A DNA stretch of 64,000 bases. Source: Moniliella sp. 'wahieum' (taxonomy: Eukaryota; Basidiomycota; Moniliellomycetes; Moniliellales; Moniliellaceae). The notes beneath the pieces were generated by a model. It did no database searches. It was given only the letters and a program-made list of their open reading frames with translations, and had not been told where the DNA came from. Below are positions 1 to 11,071 of the stretch, in pieces. Position numbers and translations under genes: made by a program. Position 1 is the stretch's first letter. Each line of letters opens with the position of its first letter. The stretch is from the NCBI GenBank assembly GCA_003971905.1, contig RSEE01000030.1, forward strand, positions 196,001 to 260,000, read 5' to 3'.

Positions 1-953
1 GTGTTTAATCACCGTGTTCTGCCGGCCTGGCTCCACCTCCGTATCCCCTCCAAGCTTCACCCTTCGCCTTCAGCGCATCCACCCCCATGTCCCGGCCATC
101 CTCCGAGCACAGATCTCAGCCCGCCTTATGCTGCCTGATTCAGGTTCTTTCCCCACCACTGTGCGCATGCCATCAAGTGGCGCAGTACAGCTCCTAAGTA
201 GTTCTGAGACCCACCTTGTCCGCAGAAAACTGCCGCTTTGTTGTGATGAGCATTAAGGAACGAAGACGCCCAGCTCTGTGCTCGATGCAACTGTTCCAAA
301 AAACCGGGAACCCCGAAATTTGCCACTAACCCAACGTTTGCGGCCAAGCAGGGGGACAAGGAGCGACCTCATGCTGCTGCTGCTGCTTCTGTTCGAGAAA
401 GTATTGAAGAAGAAACCAAAGAAGGAAGAACAGGCAGCTGCGGCAGCTGCAGCCAAAGTAGCGGGGAAAAGGGTAAGCTGATGTCAAACCCTGGGAACCA
501 CAGAGCATGGGGCGAACGACGTGCATGCCCTTGGTTGCCCGTCTCCAGTTGACGGAAATTGTGTGTCGCGCTTGCATCATCTGCTGCAGTAGTACCACAT
601 CTTCAACGCGAATGCGCTTTGTGGTCCAGCAATAAACATAGCCACTTCATCCGCCTCATTGGAGGGCCAATAGAGTGGGCATAGGTGAATGGCCATCTGA
701 TCTGTTCAGGGCTAGGCGAAGGAACGCCAATCACAAATGGCCGCCCCTCATTCGTAAATCTGAGCGCTACTGGGTTATGCTGAGGGCTGAGGCTCAGCAC
801 TACCAATAATTTCTTTTCTTTCACTCTCGCATGCACTCACCCTCCGGTTCCTTCGCGTAGACACTGTTCTGTATTCCCTCCCTAGTCAACTACCGCACCA
901 TTGATATGGTAGTATGCAAGATGTGCCTCAATGTTATGGAAGGCAAATGCAAG
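1..953. other. Left edge, no assignable gene
   Basis: I cannot assign a gene here. On the plus strand, positions about 253-472 stay open in a frame rich in Cys and Lys, with two CxxC-like pairs, and end at a good donor (GTAAGC at 473), so an exon entering from the left is possible. A short CTG run lies at about 373-387. The rest up to the PWP1 stop is likely PWP1 3' flank. Confidence 0.3.
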
Positions 954-2731
954 TTACTCTTCGTCTTCTTCCTCGTCCACCCCTTCGTCAGCAACCTTGA
1001 TAATCTCGCCTTGGGCCCGCCTTGCTCGAGACGTTGACGCTGCTGAGGTGTGAGCACCTTTTGCAGTCGATCGCCAAAGGTCTTGCGCACACCAACGTTG
1101 GAGAGCGCGTCCCAAATCCGCAAGACACCCTTGGACCCGGCACAGGCGATCGTCATGGGGTCATTGGGAGAGAAGGACGCTGAAAAGACGCGACCGGCAT
1201 CCAGATCGCGATTGGTAACGAGGCTGATACTTTGAGGTGTAGCATTGCCGGTACCTACAGCGTCCGACAAGGACCAGATCTTGGTCTGCCGATCAGCACC
1301 TCCCGTCAACAAGCACCCGGCACGAGCGGGTTGATCTGGATCGAAGTGCAGGCCGACTCGTGCGCAGACAACGTCCACAGTGCTTCAGCCCCAGCTCCCG
1401 GTGCAAGTGCTTTGGCCTCAGCGGCCGAGCCGCTGCGGAGCTTGCGCTTGTCAAACGCCTGCACCAAGCCATTCTCCATCGAAGCCAAAAACTGGTTGGA
1501 GTGCCAGGGGTCCCACTGCACGCTTTCCACGTCCGAGGCCACCTTGGCAAACACTCCCGCATCCGGCGAGCGCGTGTCAAACACCCGCAAGGACCCATCA
1601 AATGACCCCGTTAGTAGCGTTGCCGCCGCATCCGCCCCCATGGATCCCACCGAGGAGCCTGAAGTGTCCCAGGCCACGGCCTGGATCTTGTCCGAATGGA
1701 CATTGTCGTATGACCGCAGTGCCGATCCGTGCTTTCCACTTGTAGGCGGTCAGTCCCAAGCTTGACTGTCTTATCCGCACTGACCGAGGCAAGGATCGAC
1801 CTTGCCACCCGGTTCCACGACAGACCTAGCACAGCGTCCACGTGATGGGTTGGGTTGGCGACCCGTTGCGCCTTTTGACGACGCTTTTTCTTCCCTGTAC
1901 CGAGGGGCATGTCCAGGTTTTTGGTCAGGTCCCTCCTTCCCAGAATCGCATCAGGAAGGCAGCCTCAACCACATCCATCGACCAGATCTCAATCTCTGGG
2001 TCCATTGTTCCCACCGCCATGTAGCTACCCCGTGCACCCGGCTGACCATTTGGCAACAGTTGCGGCTGCTCCTCCCATCGTCCGAGAAGATGGCCGGCTT
2101 AAAATCGAGCCACTCAAGACAGAGCGGGAACGACGGAAGCATCAGGTCATGGTGAACATATAGGTTGGCGTCCTCGGGAGCGTAGACATACGCATCCAAC
2201 TGCGGCACCTCATCCTCGGCCTTGGCAACAACAATGAGGTTGTCAGAGGGGTAGATCTCCAATTCCTCTCGTGAGGCTTCTGAGTTAGCATCCTCATCGT
2301 CCTTGAGAGTAACGTAGGGGTCCTCATCATTGTTGCGGTAGAAGGTAAGCCCCTTGATGTTACCCAGTGCACCTAGGGCCCTGGGGCTGCTCGTCGTCGT
2401 ACGTGTCGAGATTGTAGCGTGCCAGGTCATCGGGGTCATCCATCTTAACGTCAGCCCCATCTGATGGCTTAGCTTCTGCCTCGGAAGCCGATTCGTCGTC
2501 ACTCATCGCCCCTCGCCGCTCCCATCGGCATCCTCCCAACCGTCATCGTCTTGGCCCATGCCCTCAGCAGCCTTCTTCATCTGCTCACCTGGGCCTGCGC
2601 GTCTTGGAAGTGCATGCCGGTTAGGGCCGAGATGCGGGCAATCTCATCATCGTCGGTGAGGTTGGTCCGGTGTGGTGCTGCGCCGACTTGCCCTGGGCGA
2701 TCCAGGCGACAGACGAGATGATACTCGTCAT
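954..2731 (-). CDS. PWP1: PWP1-like WD40 ribosome-biogenesis protein
   Basis: PWP1 is a nucleolar WD40 protein of 60S ribosome biogenesis, also linked to chromatin. The N-terminus begins MTSIISSVAWIAQGKSA. An acidic stretch follows, then the family block GNIKGLTFY with DEDPYVTLKD, a DNLIVV strand, YVHHDLMLPSFPLCLEWL, and WD repeats containing SVSADKTVKL, LLTGSFDGSLRVFDTR and GGADRQTKIWSL. The C-terminal block GRVFSASFSPNDPMTIA with GVLRIWD is followed by an acidic tail ending in EEEDEE and a stop. The roughly 590-codon span matches the usual 500-600 aa. The reading passes through about six frame changes, most explained by one missing base in a short run (for example GTGGAG read as GTGAG near 2590). 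The start is the first ATG giving the family N-terminus. Its promoter region carries a heptamer array 143 bp upstream. Confidence 0.88.
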
Positions 2732-3211
2732 GACGATGTCAAGAGACCAAAGGAACCAACCAGTTCCCTCCAGAACCGTACTCGAGTAAAAAAAAGAGGA
2801 GACAGTACTGACTGAATTGCACCGACGGCCCTTGAAATGTTCGTATTTCCATTTCGCCGTTGTTTTCTCCCTCGTCACGCGTCACGTGTCACGTGTCACT
2901 GTCCCATGTGTGCCAGCGGGGAGGCTTGGGTGGCCGTGATTATATTCGCGAGGCGGATTGAATATTGACATGATATCGATGACAAGCCGTTCTCGCGCCT
3001 GCGCCTTTCCTGAGTTCGCTTGCCCTTTCTACACTCTACGACCACCACTGCTTGCATCTGGGACTCGTTTACATCCGCGCTCGTGATTAGCCGCCTAACG
3101 TGCTCCTAAGCAAAAGCGGGACATGCAAATGTGGGCCGTCCCGTCAGATCTGTGACCACGTCACCAGATAAGTTTAAGTCCAAAAGGATCAATCTCCAAT
3201 CTGGGGGCATA
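2732..3211. other. Intergenic: PWP1 promoter and nitrilase 3' flank
   Basis: No gene is seen. PWP1 and the nitrilase point the same way, so this holds the nitrilase 3' end and the PWP1 promoter. A 7-bp-period array lies at 2874-2899. Confidence 0.6.
2874..2899. repeat. Heptamer array, unit GTCACGT
   Basis: Nearly four tandem 7-bp units are seen, GTCACGC then GTCACGT twice, then GTCAC. In the register shared by other arrays of this window it reads ACGCGT-C, ACGTGT-C, ACGTGT-C. It sits 143 bp upstream of the PWP1 start. Confidence 0.8.
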
Positions 3212-4143
3212 CTACCTCGAACACCCTTGACCTGACGAGGTCCCAAGCCACAGAAGATCGGGTCGACTGTAATGGCCACCAATATCGACAAAGGGCTTGA
3301 AAACGAGGATGAGGTCGAGGTCAATGTCAGCATAGAGAATACCTTCCTCGACCTGGCCAGAGGCTGGGAAAGCTGGCGGCCGTCAGGCAAAAATCGCTGA
3401 GGAGCCACCACCGGGGCTACTCATCATCGGCCCGCCGTTCGTTTCGTTGGCCTCGATCGCTTTTCGGTGAGAACGGCGTGCTGTGCAAGCACAAAGCAGC
3501 CAGCTTTCGATGGCAAACGTGGCGCCAAGGTTTGGCAGCCTTCCGCCGACAGGAGAACAAGTCTTGACCTGCAGGTCCAGAGTGCGGCGTGACCGAGGGC
3601 CAAGCGGCAAAGTGAATTTGTGGACGCTGGATGGCGACGTGTACTTGAGAAGTGGTTGGATATGCTCCCAGCATGATAAGGCCGAGTACCGTACGCCATC
3701 GACAGCGACCACGTCTGACAAGTCTCGGCCGTGCATCCCCAAATATGGTTCGCTCCATATGAGTGGGTTTAAGTTTACGACGATGAGAAAGGATGGCGCC
3801 GTGTTGCCAATGATTGCCTGGGAATATAGAGTGAGTCGCCAGCCCGTTCAGAGAAGCCCAGTCCAACGACGCATGTTGAACTCGACAGCAGCAGCGCAGA
3901 TCGTGCGCATTTCGGGAGAGTCAACCTGAGAGAACTGTTGAGGTACTTGATGGTCAAACGGGATCAATGCACCGGGTCCAGACCCACAACGGTAGCCCGG
4001 GATCCACACTTCGGGAAAGGCAATAACATGAGCTCCATTCTCGGCTGCCTCTTTCATCAAGGAGATGTCTTTGCAACACAACCTTGGAGGTCAAACCAGA
4101 CTGGCTCTTGCTGGGTGCATGCGACGCGAAGAGAGGTGGTCAT
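3212..4143 (-). CDS. Nitrilase / carbon-nitrogen hydrolase
   Basis: This belongs to the aliphatic nitrilase and cyanide hydratase branch of the carbon-nitrogen hydrolases, which attack nitriles with a Glu-Lys-Cys triad. The N-terminus [19 protein letters not shown] is the usual first strand. The Glu motif is FPEVWIPGY, the Lys motif [13 protein letters not shown], and the nucleophile motif [28 protein letters not shown] and a C-terminal [12 protein letters not shown] are also typical. About 310 residues agrees with the family (310-360). The frame breaks several times; the first break, at about 4070, is mended by one extra A in a run, giving [13 protein letters not shown]. Substrate cannot be told from sequence; nitrile hydrolysis and cyanide hydration are both possible. 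Confidence 0.85.
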
Positions 4144-5505
4144 GGCGGGAAAGAGACGAATACACGAGTTGATGGGGCGGATGCGACTTCCGATCCAGCA
4201 TGCGCATCTGCTTCTCATGGCAGCAGCAGCTATTTATGAGAACCAAAGGAGCATGTTTCTCTGGCAACAGTGTGACTTAATATGTGGCTGTCTGTGGACG
4301 AAGAGAAGACAATGAGACTCTGGCGCGAGGCATGGTCTATGATCGATGAGCGATATGGATGTTCGCAGAGATAACGCGATTGACGAGATCGATGAAATGA
4401 ACACATGGAATCTGAGAACGAATGGACAGTACTCCCGGTCACCAAGGGGGGAGGAGGTCGCAGTATAAACCTACTTACGATATACTATCGATGCTCGATA
4501 AGCTCATTAGATTTTGGTTGTTCCGTTGCTTTTTCAGATGTCTCGGGCCCCATCGAGCTTCTCTCGTATCCCCCTGCCACTTTTGGCGATGACCCAGGCC
4601 GTCCACCAACATCGGCGCCTATGAAGTATAGCAAAATCGTTCATGGGGAAGAAGCAGAGGACATGGTGCGAAGCGGAAGAACAGGGAAGGAGCGAGACGC
4701 TCGGGACAAAGAAATTGGAAATGGGAGCGAGATGCGCGATCAGCAGCGCTCAGCCTAACTAAGTATTATACACCGAAGAACGTAAGAAAAAAAGAGAAAG
4801 TCTGCAGAAGGACTCACTGACTCGGCTCCGCCAAAGGCTAGTACAGCCTGCTCTCCGCCACATGGGCCTCATAGCCAGTCTCAATCAAATGATTGCCCAC
4901 CAAGTCTTCGTTGGTGTCACAAGCATAGCCCCCCAGGATCAGACGCAAGGTTACGCAGTCCTGCGTGGAAGATATGTTGGTCCCGAGTGTTTTCTGTCGG
5001 TCGGGACTCTGTAGTACTACTACATCAATGCAAGGAAATGGAGGCAAACAACTGTAGATACTAATAATCGTCACAAGATGATGTTGTTGCGTCGTGAATC
5101 GCACCTGAAAACTGAAAATGCAATGCAGCAACGACTAATAGAACTGTGAGGGACCGCGCACAGTACGACAGAGGGCAAATGTAACTCAAGGTTCTGAACG
5201 ATTCAGAGCCAATGCTATAGGTGAGAAATAGGTGGTCGGAGATGATCGATCGAACTTAAAAACTTTATGCACAGAGAGAACAGAGCGTTGTGCCCACTTA
5301 CTGGAAACAACAAGCCGCTCAGCGCCTAGAAGCATATCGATAACACCTTATTTTGATGGGAGAGACCATGGCAATATTGAGTTGTACAAGAGGGTAGTAG
5401 GATACTGTTGGTATATACCAACACAACGTGTGATACATGCATGATGGCACCGGGCGCACCCACAGAGAGAGGGAGTGGAGAAAACAGATGAAAATCCATC
5501 GCATC
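4144..5505. other. Intergenic between nitrilase and SET1, possible minus-strand exon
   Basis: No full gene is supported. On the minus strand about 4838-4990 reads as a plausible C-terminal exon containing LRLILGGYACDTNEDLVG and ending HVAESRLY, with candidate splice sites upstream. It faintly recalls the Cys region of isochorismatase-like hydrolases, but I would not assign it. The 5150-5505 part is likely SET1 3' flank and includes a 16-bp palindrome. Confidence 0.3.
5407..5422. repeat. Perfect 16-bp palindrome
   Basis: The sequence GTTGGTATATACCAAC is its own reverse complement. It lies about 85 bp past the SET1 stop and could form a small cruciform or bind a dimeric factor. Function unknown. 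Confidence 0.7.
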
Positions 5506-8500
5506 TTAGAGGAAGTGACGGCATCCTTCAGAGCCACAAAGACAAGGGATCGCATCTTCATCATTGGCATTGGCAGCCAACTTGTAGTCGTACGTGATCT
5601 CATCTCCTGGCTCGATCCAGTCTTTGGCAAACAGAACAATCCGCTTGTCCCCATTGACAGTCAAGATTTTGGCGTTGCAGTTGGGTGTGCAGCAGTGGTT
5701 CACCAGGCGAGCAATGTTACCCTTGCGCGTCGCATCGACGACCAGGTCATTGTCGACGCGAAAGAGGTAGGTCGAGAACTGACCGGACCGTTCATATGCC
5801 TTCTCACGCTCATCGGCCACTTGGTGGCGCACTAGCTCACCCACATACTCGATCACCATGTCCCCCGGACAGATCGACTCCAGCGCATACAGCCCCCAGT
5901 CGTGGATGCGAGACCTGGCGAACCGCAGCGCTTTCTTGCGCGTGCGAAGTTGGTTGATCGATAAGAGTTCCGAGTCAATGGTCGAGTCCCGCTTCTGAAG
6001 CTCAAAGTTGGCCACCAACCGGCGGCCGTCCGCACGGGCCTCACGTGCGCTTGCCAAGACGCCAGCGGCAGTCTTGCCCCCTACAAGAGATCTTCTTGAA
6101 GGTCAGGCACGTGGAGCGACTTGTGTCGTGGGTGCACGCGGAACATGCCTTCGGACCTGATCGAGCCCGATGCCAGACAGGGCAAGACACCCTCCTCCTC
6201 CTCCTCCGTCTCCTTGACACCCCCCTCTCGTCCATAGGTTCAGCACTGCCCCATGAGGTCCCTGGGCCAACCGCTCTGAGCTGCTCTAAGGCCCGCCTGG
6301 CATAATACAGGTCCTCCTCGTCCTCGACGATGCCAATGGCGTGCAGATCGGCCGCTGTATCCTCCGTTCGCGGCACGGTCTGCCGTGCTGCCTTCTTGAC
6401 AGGCCGCGGTGCAAGCGTAGGAGTGAGAGCATCATCCAACGTCGGTTCGGGTGACTGCTCGTGGTTGGAAGCATAGGACTCGCCATTCGGTGGATCTGTC
6501 GAAACGGATGCGGTCTCCTTTTCTTTTTAGAAGCGCGCGCCTTCTTACTGGTAGAAGCCACCGCACCGGACTTTGAAGGGCCCTGGGCGTTCTCCATCTT
6601 ACCAAGATCTGGTGCTGGTACCTTCGTCTCCTCCATGGTCACATCCTCAGCTGTATTTCCTTTGGCCTCAGCAGCATCCGGTTCAGCCAACAACATATCC
6701 AGCGCAGCGTCCACGGGATCTTCGGCGGCAAAAAGACGCTGAAGCAGCGCCTCATCTGCCACGCTGGTTCTGGATGTTTTTGCGATACATCCTGGGCTTT
6801 GCTCTTAGGCTCCCGGGACTCGGTCTCGGAGTCTGTAAAGTCGGGCAAGGTCCGACGAGAGTGTGACCTTGGGGGAGAAGAGGATACAGACTGATTCGCT
6901 GTCAATTTCCTCTCACGTTCGAGCTTGGGGTCGGACTCAGTAGAATCGGGCAGGTGGCGACGAAGAGGTTTAGGAACCAAGTTCTTGATGCGCTTCTCGT
7001 TGAAACGAGATGCACCCTTGTCGCCATCGTCCACGTCCCCTTTGGAATGAAGGGGGACATCAGCCTTTGCCTTAGAAGGACGCGCTCTCTTCCCCGGATG
7101 GGAGGTGGAGAGGGGAATGGTTTCTGTCCTGTGGGAGGTCCTGGAAGGCGGCCTTTTACGAAACACAGGCATCTCCTCGTCCTCGTCCTCGTCCTCTCCT
7201 TTCTCTTCGGGGACGGCATGCGGCTTTGTTGGGGCGTGCAACGGCTCAGTTTCCGTGCTCTTGATACTTGGCCCGCTCGATTTAGCATTCCCACCAGTAA
7301 TCTCGTTGTCGTGACTGGGGACGACCGCCTCACCCTGCTGGATTGGCAGACGATTCCGTGTATCACCGCGCTCGGCGATTGCGCCTGGAGCTGAGGCCTG
7401 GAGGACCTTGGGCACCCTCGGGATCGAGGGCAACTTGCGGCCAAAGGATGGTAAGCCCCCCTTGGATGTTCTAGGGGGCAGAGTGACTGGGAGGAGGGGT
7501 GGGCCTTCAGCTTCAGGGGCATGGGCAGGATCAGATTTCTCCCCATCTCCGAGGGCAGGCATGGTCGGTGTCAAGGAGGCAGTGGGTGGCGAAGTGCCGG
7601 CGGTGGAAATTGTTTCCCCTGCCGGAGAAGGCGCAGTGGGCGAGACCGAAGCAACCCCCGACACAAATGGATGAAGTGCCGAATCTCGCCTGGCTTTCAA
7701 TGCCAAAGCCAGCTCAGGTCGACAGAATCGTACACCCACGTCGGCAAAGAAGCGTTGCTTCAGTTCGGATACCAAGCGTGTAGAAGCCTCGTTGACTAAA
7801 TCTGAACGGCTCCAGCTCGTGCTTTTTGGATAGAGCGCAGCACTAGGAGAGGCAGCGAAAGGGGGATGTGGATGATACGAAAAGCGTGACCCATGTGGCG
7901 AGTGCTGTTCGAAACTCGTGATGTTAGAATGACACGTAGGAAGAGCCCAAAGGGAGCTACTCACCAGGGAGGGTTTGGGGTCATTGACATTGATCGCGGA
8001 AGGCATGTCGACACGATCGGTGTAAACGGTCCCGGTAGTTTCCACTGAAGATATTTCTCGAGCCCGAACTGAAGGAGGAGCAGCCCAGGCTGATGAAGCA
8101 GGAATGGATACGGCAGAGGGGGACCCCTCTGCACGAGAGGAAGGCTGTTCAGCGTTCCCATTCAAATAGGTACGGCGCGATGCATCGTCTTGGGCATACT
8201 GATTGGGTCCGACCACGTCATCAGCGACGCGGGGTCGAGCGTGAGGCGGAGCACCAGTAGGATCATCGTCAGGAGCAGGCCGCTTGAGCGAGGCAACTTC
8301 TTCTTTTTCCAATTGCGTCCCCACTTCCGACGAATCGGGCCCGTTCTTAAGATGGGACAAACGCCGGTCCCAGTCCGGACCGCGATCCCAACCCCGCAAT
8401 CCCTTGTCTCTGTCCCTTTCCCTGTATCTTTCTCCACTCCCCTGGTAGTGAAGAACTGTATCGGGAGTGTCGGGGGAGAGTGGCTTGCTCAAGCTTACAC

Positions 8501-9182
8501 CAGATCGCCGATATTGGTGCTCCCTTTCCCGCGTCCTTGCATCACGCCCAAATTCGTCGAGGGAGCTGCTACTCTCCTTGCGTTCGCGCCTCTCATCTCT
8601 GTGGTGACGGGAGGGAGATACATCGCGGTCCCAGCGCTGTGACCTGCGATACGGGGAACGCGATCGAGAACGAGAGCGAGAGCGAGAGTATCGGTCCCGA
8701 TCGGGGTGATGTCGGTGCTCTCTGGAATCTGTCCGAGCCGAATGCGGGCTTGTGGCCAGCTTCTGTCGAGGAGGCGGTTGGTCAAACCGGGACCGGTACG
8801 TAGAAGTATGCCGCGTGGGGGGCTGGGGGGGCGGTGGTCTGGAATGGCCGCGGCTTTGGTCGTCACGTTTGTCATCCCGCGAAAAGCTCGGTCGCGCTTC
8901 GTGAAGGGAGGGGGCAGGTGGTCTGCTGTGGCTGCTACGCTCTAGCCTACTGCCGAGTTCAAAGCGTGGAGGGGCACGGGGAAAGGGCTGCTGCTCGCGC
9001 TCGGCGCTCTTGACAGCGGGGCAGGCATCGCGTGAACTGGATGCGCTGGCTCCTGCATGCGCAGAGCTTGGTCGGGAGGACTCGCGTGGAGGGGGCGGAG
9101 AGTCCAGGGACGCGTCCAAAAAGGCAGAGCTGATGCGAGGGGCTCTGGCCTTGACTTTGGCCTTGATCCGCACGGTGGACAT
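5506..9182 (-). CDS. SET1: SET1 histone H3K4 methyltransferase (COMPASS)
   Basis: SET1 is the catalytic subunit of COMPASS, which methylates histone H3 lysine 4. The last ~180 residues form the SET domain: LRTRKKALRFARSRIHDWG, then GLYALESICPGDMVIEYVGE, VNHCCTPNCNAKI, GDEITYDYK and the post-SET cysteines CLCGSEGC just before the stop. A block with EDEEDLYYARRALEQLR upstream fits the nSET side. The long N-terminal half is disordered, with an SR/RD-rich part (RYSRSRSRSRSRSPYRR) and acidic DEDEDEE. I do not clearly see the RRM of yeast Set1. A 60-nt stretch at 7905-7964 has donor GTGAGT, branch TCTAAC and acceptor AACAG; it is a multiple of three without a stop, so it reads through. The frame shifts at about 6050-6650. 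The ATG at 9182 is the first good start. About 1,200 aa fits the family. Confidence 0.9.
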
Positions 9183-9339
9183 GGAGATGGAGGATGGGGC
9201 CGGATGGGGGGGCGCAGAAGCGCGGTGGGCGCAGGGGCAAGGCAGATGAGGGGGTGGTGGGGGGCCGATGCGGTGGGCAGCCCAGTGGCGAGCGACTCAA
9301 ACCAACAATTTGGATTGGACGCAACTGGTGATTTGTCTG

Positions 9340-9360
9340 AAGCCTGAAGCTTAAAGCTTC
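9340..9360. repeat. Heptamer array, AAGCTT core
   Basis: Three 7-bp units, AAGCCT-G, AAGCTT-A and AAGCTT-C, lie 158 bp upstream of the SET1 start. Confidence 0.65.
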
Positions 9361-9581
9361 GTTCTCCGCCGCACGCCACGCCGACTAGAAGTTGAAAGAT
9401 TTCGACATGGCCGTCACCCGCCTGTCTCCTCTCCACGTTCCACCCACGCCGCCCCGTGCCCCGCGCCTGAGAGCCTGCTCCTCGCCCCTTCCTCTCTCGC
9501 CCACACCGCCCTGGGACCCTCCACGCCAGCAGTCTGTCAATCGGCAGCATCCTTCGCGACATCCTCCCTCTTCCCCGGCGA

Positions 9582-10142
9582 TGGAGGCCGAGACGGCCGA
9601 GATGTCGACGTAGGTTTTGTTTGTTTTACCTGGTCCCGCTCAAGCGCCCTCCCCCCGTCCCCGTCCCGTGCACCTGCTGCCCGAGCATCTGGCCCGGCAT
9701 CTACACCCCTCATCCGTTCTGCCATTTGATATGCGTCCGAGCGGCGCCTCTCCGCTCCTGCATCGGTCCACGCTGTGTCTGGCGCAAGCAGGGGGAGGAG
9801 CACTTTTGAATGACTGTGGCTCTGCTAGTTCTCCATTCACCTTTAGTAACCCCTCTTAGCGTCTCCACAGGCTGGCATGAGCCTTTTGAGAACGATCACG
9901 ATCGGCCTGGTTTGAAAATGGAGATGTATACGGCCTTGGCGGCCGTCTTGACTTGGGATGCAGTACCTTTTCTCCATTGGGGTTCGCTCGTTCCTAGCGA
10001 CCTGACCCATACGCCTCTGCCTGCCAGTAGCCTGCTCGTCCACTGGGATCAACATCTGGGAGTCCTCCCTCCGCCATTGAGTACGGAGTCGCAGCCCTCA
10101 AGACCTGAACAGCCAGCATCTGGGCCGCGCGAGGCACAGTAA
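9582..10142 (+). CDS. Possible small multi-exon gene, unknown
   Basis: A short ATG frame at 9582 (MEAETAEMS) runs into a donor-like GTAGGT at 9610. Downstream, 9660-9806 is open in a Cys-rich frame with CTCCPSIWPGIYTP and FCHLICV, and after a good acceptor (TCTCCACAG, about 9870) a frame continues with GLKMEMYTALAAVLTWDAV to a stop at 10142. The pieces look coding but I cannot join them confidently, and I recognise no family. The divergent SET1 promoter lies to the left. Confidence 0.25.
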
Positions 10143-10340
10143 AGCAGTGGCGTTTCAGGCTTGCAGGGCATGGAAGGGTGCGGATCGAGGATCTTGTGTT
10201 GGGACCTGCGGTCCCGTACATGGGTCAAGGCGCCTTGTCAGACTTTGGGGCTTATTTGACCGGTTTGACCTCCGAAGCCTCCACGTGTATACTAAGGCTT
10301 GTTTGAACCCCTGTCTCCTTGAAGGCGTGGCATGTGGCAT

Positions 10341-10368
10341 AAGGCTTAGAGCTTAGAGCTTAGACCTT
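10341..10368. repeat. Heptamer array, AGAGCT core
   Basis: Four 7-bp units are visible: AAGGCT-T, AGAGCT-T, AGAGCT-T, AGACCT-T. The A....T-N register matches the other arrays though the core is not a perfect palindrome. Confidence 0.7.
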
Positions 10369-10996
10369 AACCACCACTATCGCGATTGCTTTGCTCTTGA
10401 TCACCAGAGGTTCATCGCCCAACTCCTTGAGTTCCACCGGTCTTACATCTTGGATTAGGCCGATTTGATCCCTTGGTTGTGTTACCGGGAGCACTGGGGG
10501 TTGGAGAGTAGCAGGTTGCGTTCGGGCGGCCGATTCCCGCGGTAGGCAGATTAGGGGGGTTTGAAGCTTGGGGTTGACGGGATTTGACGAGCTCAACGGC
10601 ATCCCTTGCTTGTCTCCTTTCCACCACCTTTTGGCTTCAATTGCCCCCTGACTCCTATCCAGCTTCGTATGCCCTCTCGACTCCCCCAACTAACTCGTGC
10701 TTTCATCTCTGCCCCTCGCCTTGTTGATTCCCGGTGCTTCTCTCTACCATTTGTGAGTACCGACGAACCTTTCCCATGCACCCTGACTCCTACTCGGATT
10801 CGTGCCATCTCAACTGCTCGCTCCCGCTGCTTCCCTCTCCATCCCTTTTCGTGCATGTTTCCCGGTGCTTCTCTCGGTCACAGACCGTCGTTTGTCGCCT
10901 GTCCGACTGTCTCGGTTATCGCAACAGTTGTTAGTGCTGAAATTGGCGGCTGAAAAAATCTGCCGCCATGACACTCCACATGGAAACAAGAAAGCA

Positions 10997-11002
10997 TATA
11001 TA
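10997..11002 (+). promoter_or_regulatory. TATA box of the MFS gene
   Basis: TATATA lies 70 bp before the chosen ATG at 11072, a suitable distance for a TATA box and short leader. Confidence 0.45.
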
Positions 11003-11071
11003 CCTCCCTGTATGCCACTTCTCCCCCAACCACCCCATCCCCCCTCCACGCCGCGGCATTCCCCAAAAAGA

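Larger units (their letters stand above)
10143..11071. other. Intergenic upstream of the MFS permease
   Basis: This holds a heptamer array (10341-10368), a diverged ~131-bp duplication (sharing CCTGACTCCTA and CCCGGTGCTTCTCT at 10646/10778 and 10728/10859), a short ATG frame at about 10668 that looks like a mitochondrial presequence and ends at a GTGAGT donor but has no clear second exon, and a TATA element at 10997. Confidence 0.4.

Noticed and set aside
4838-4990. Isochorismatase-like gene
   Set aside because: Only ~50 residues with a weak likeness are seen and neither the catalytic Asp nor the Lys region is found nearby.
8960-9560. Overlapping frames on both strands at the SET1 start
   Set aside because: These are Pro/Arg/Ser-rich shadows of the SET1 coding strand and its GC-rich leader with no independent start context or motif.
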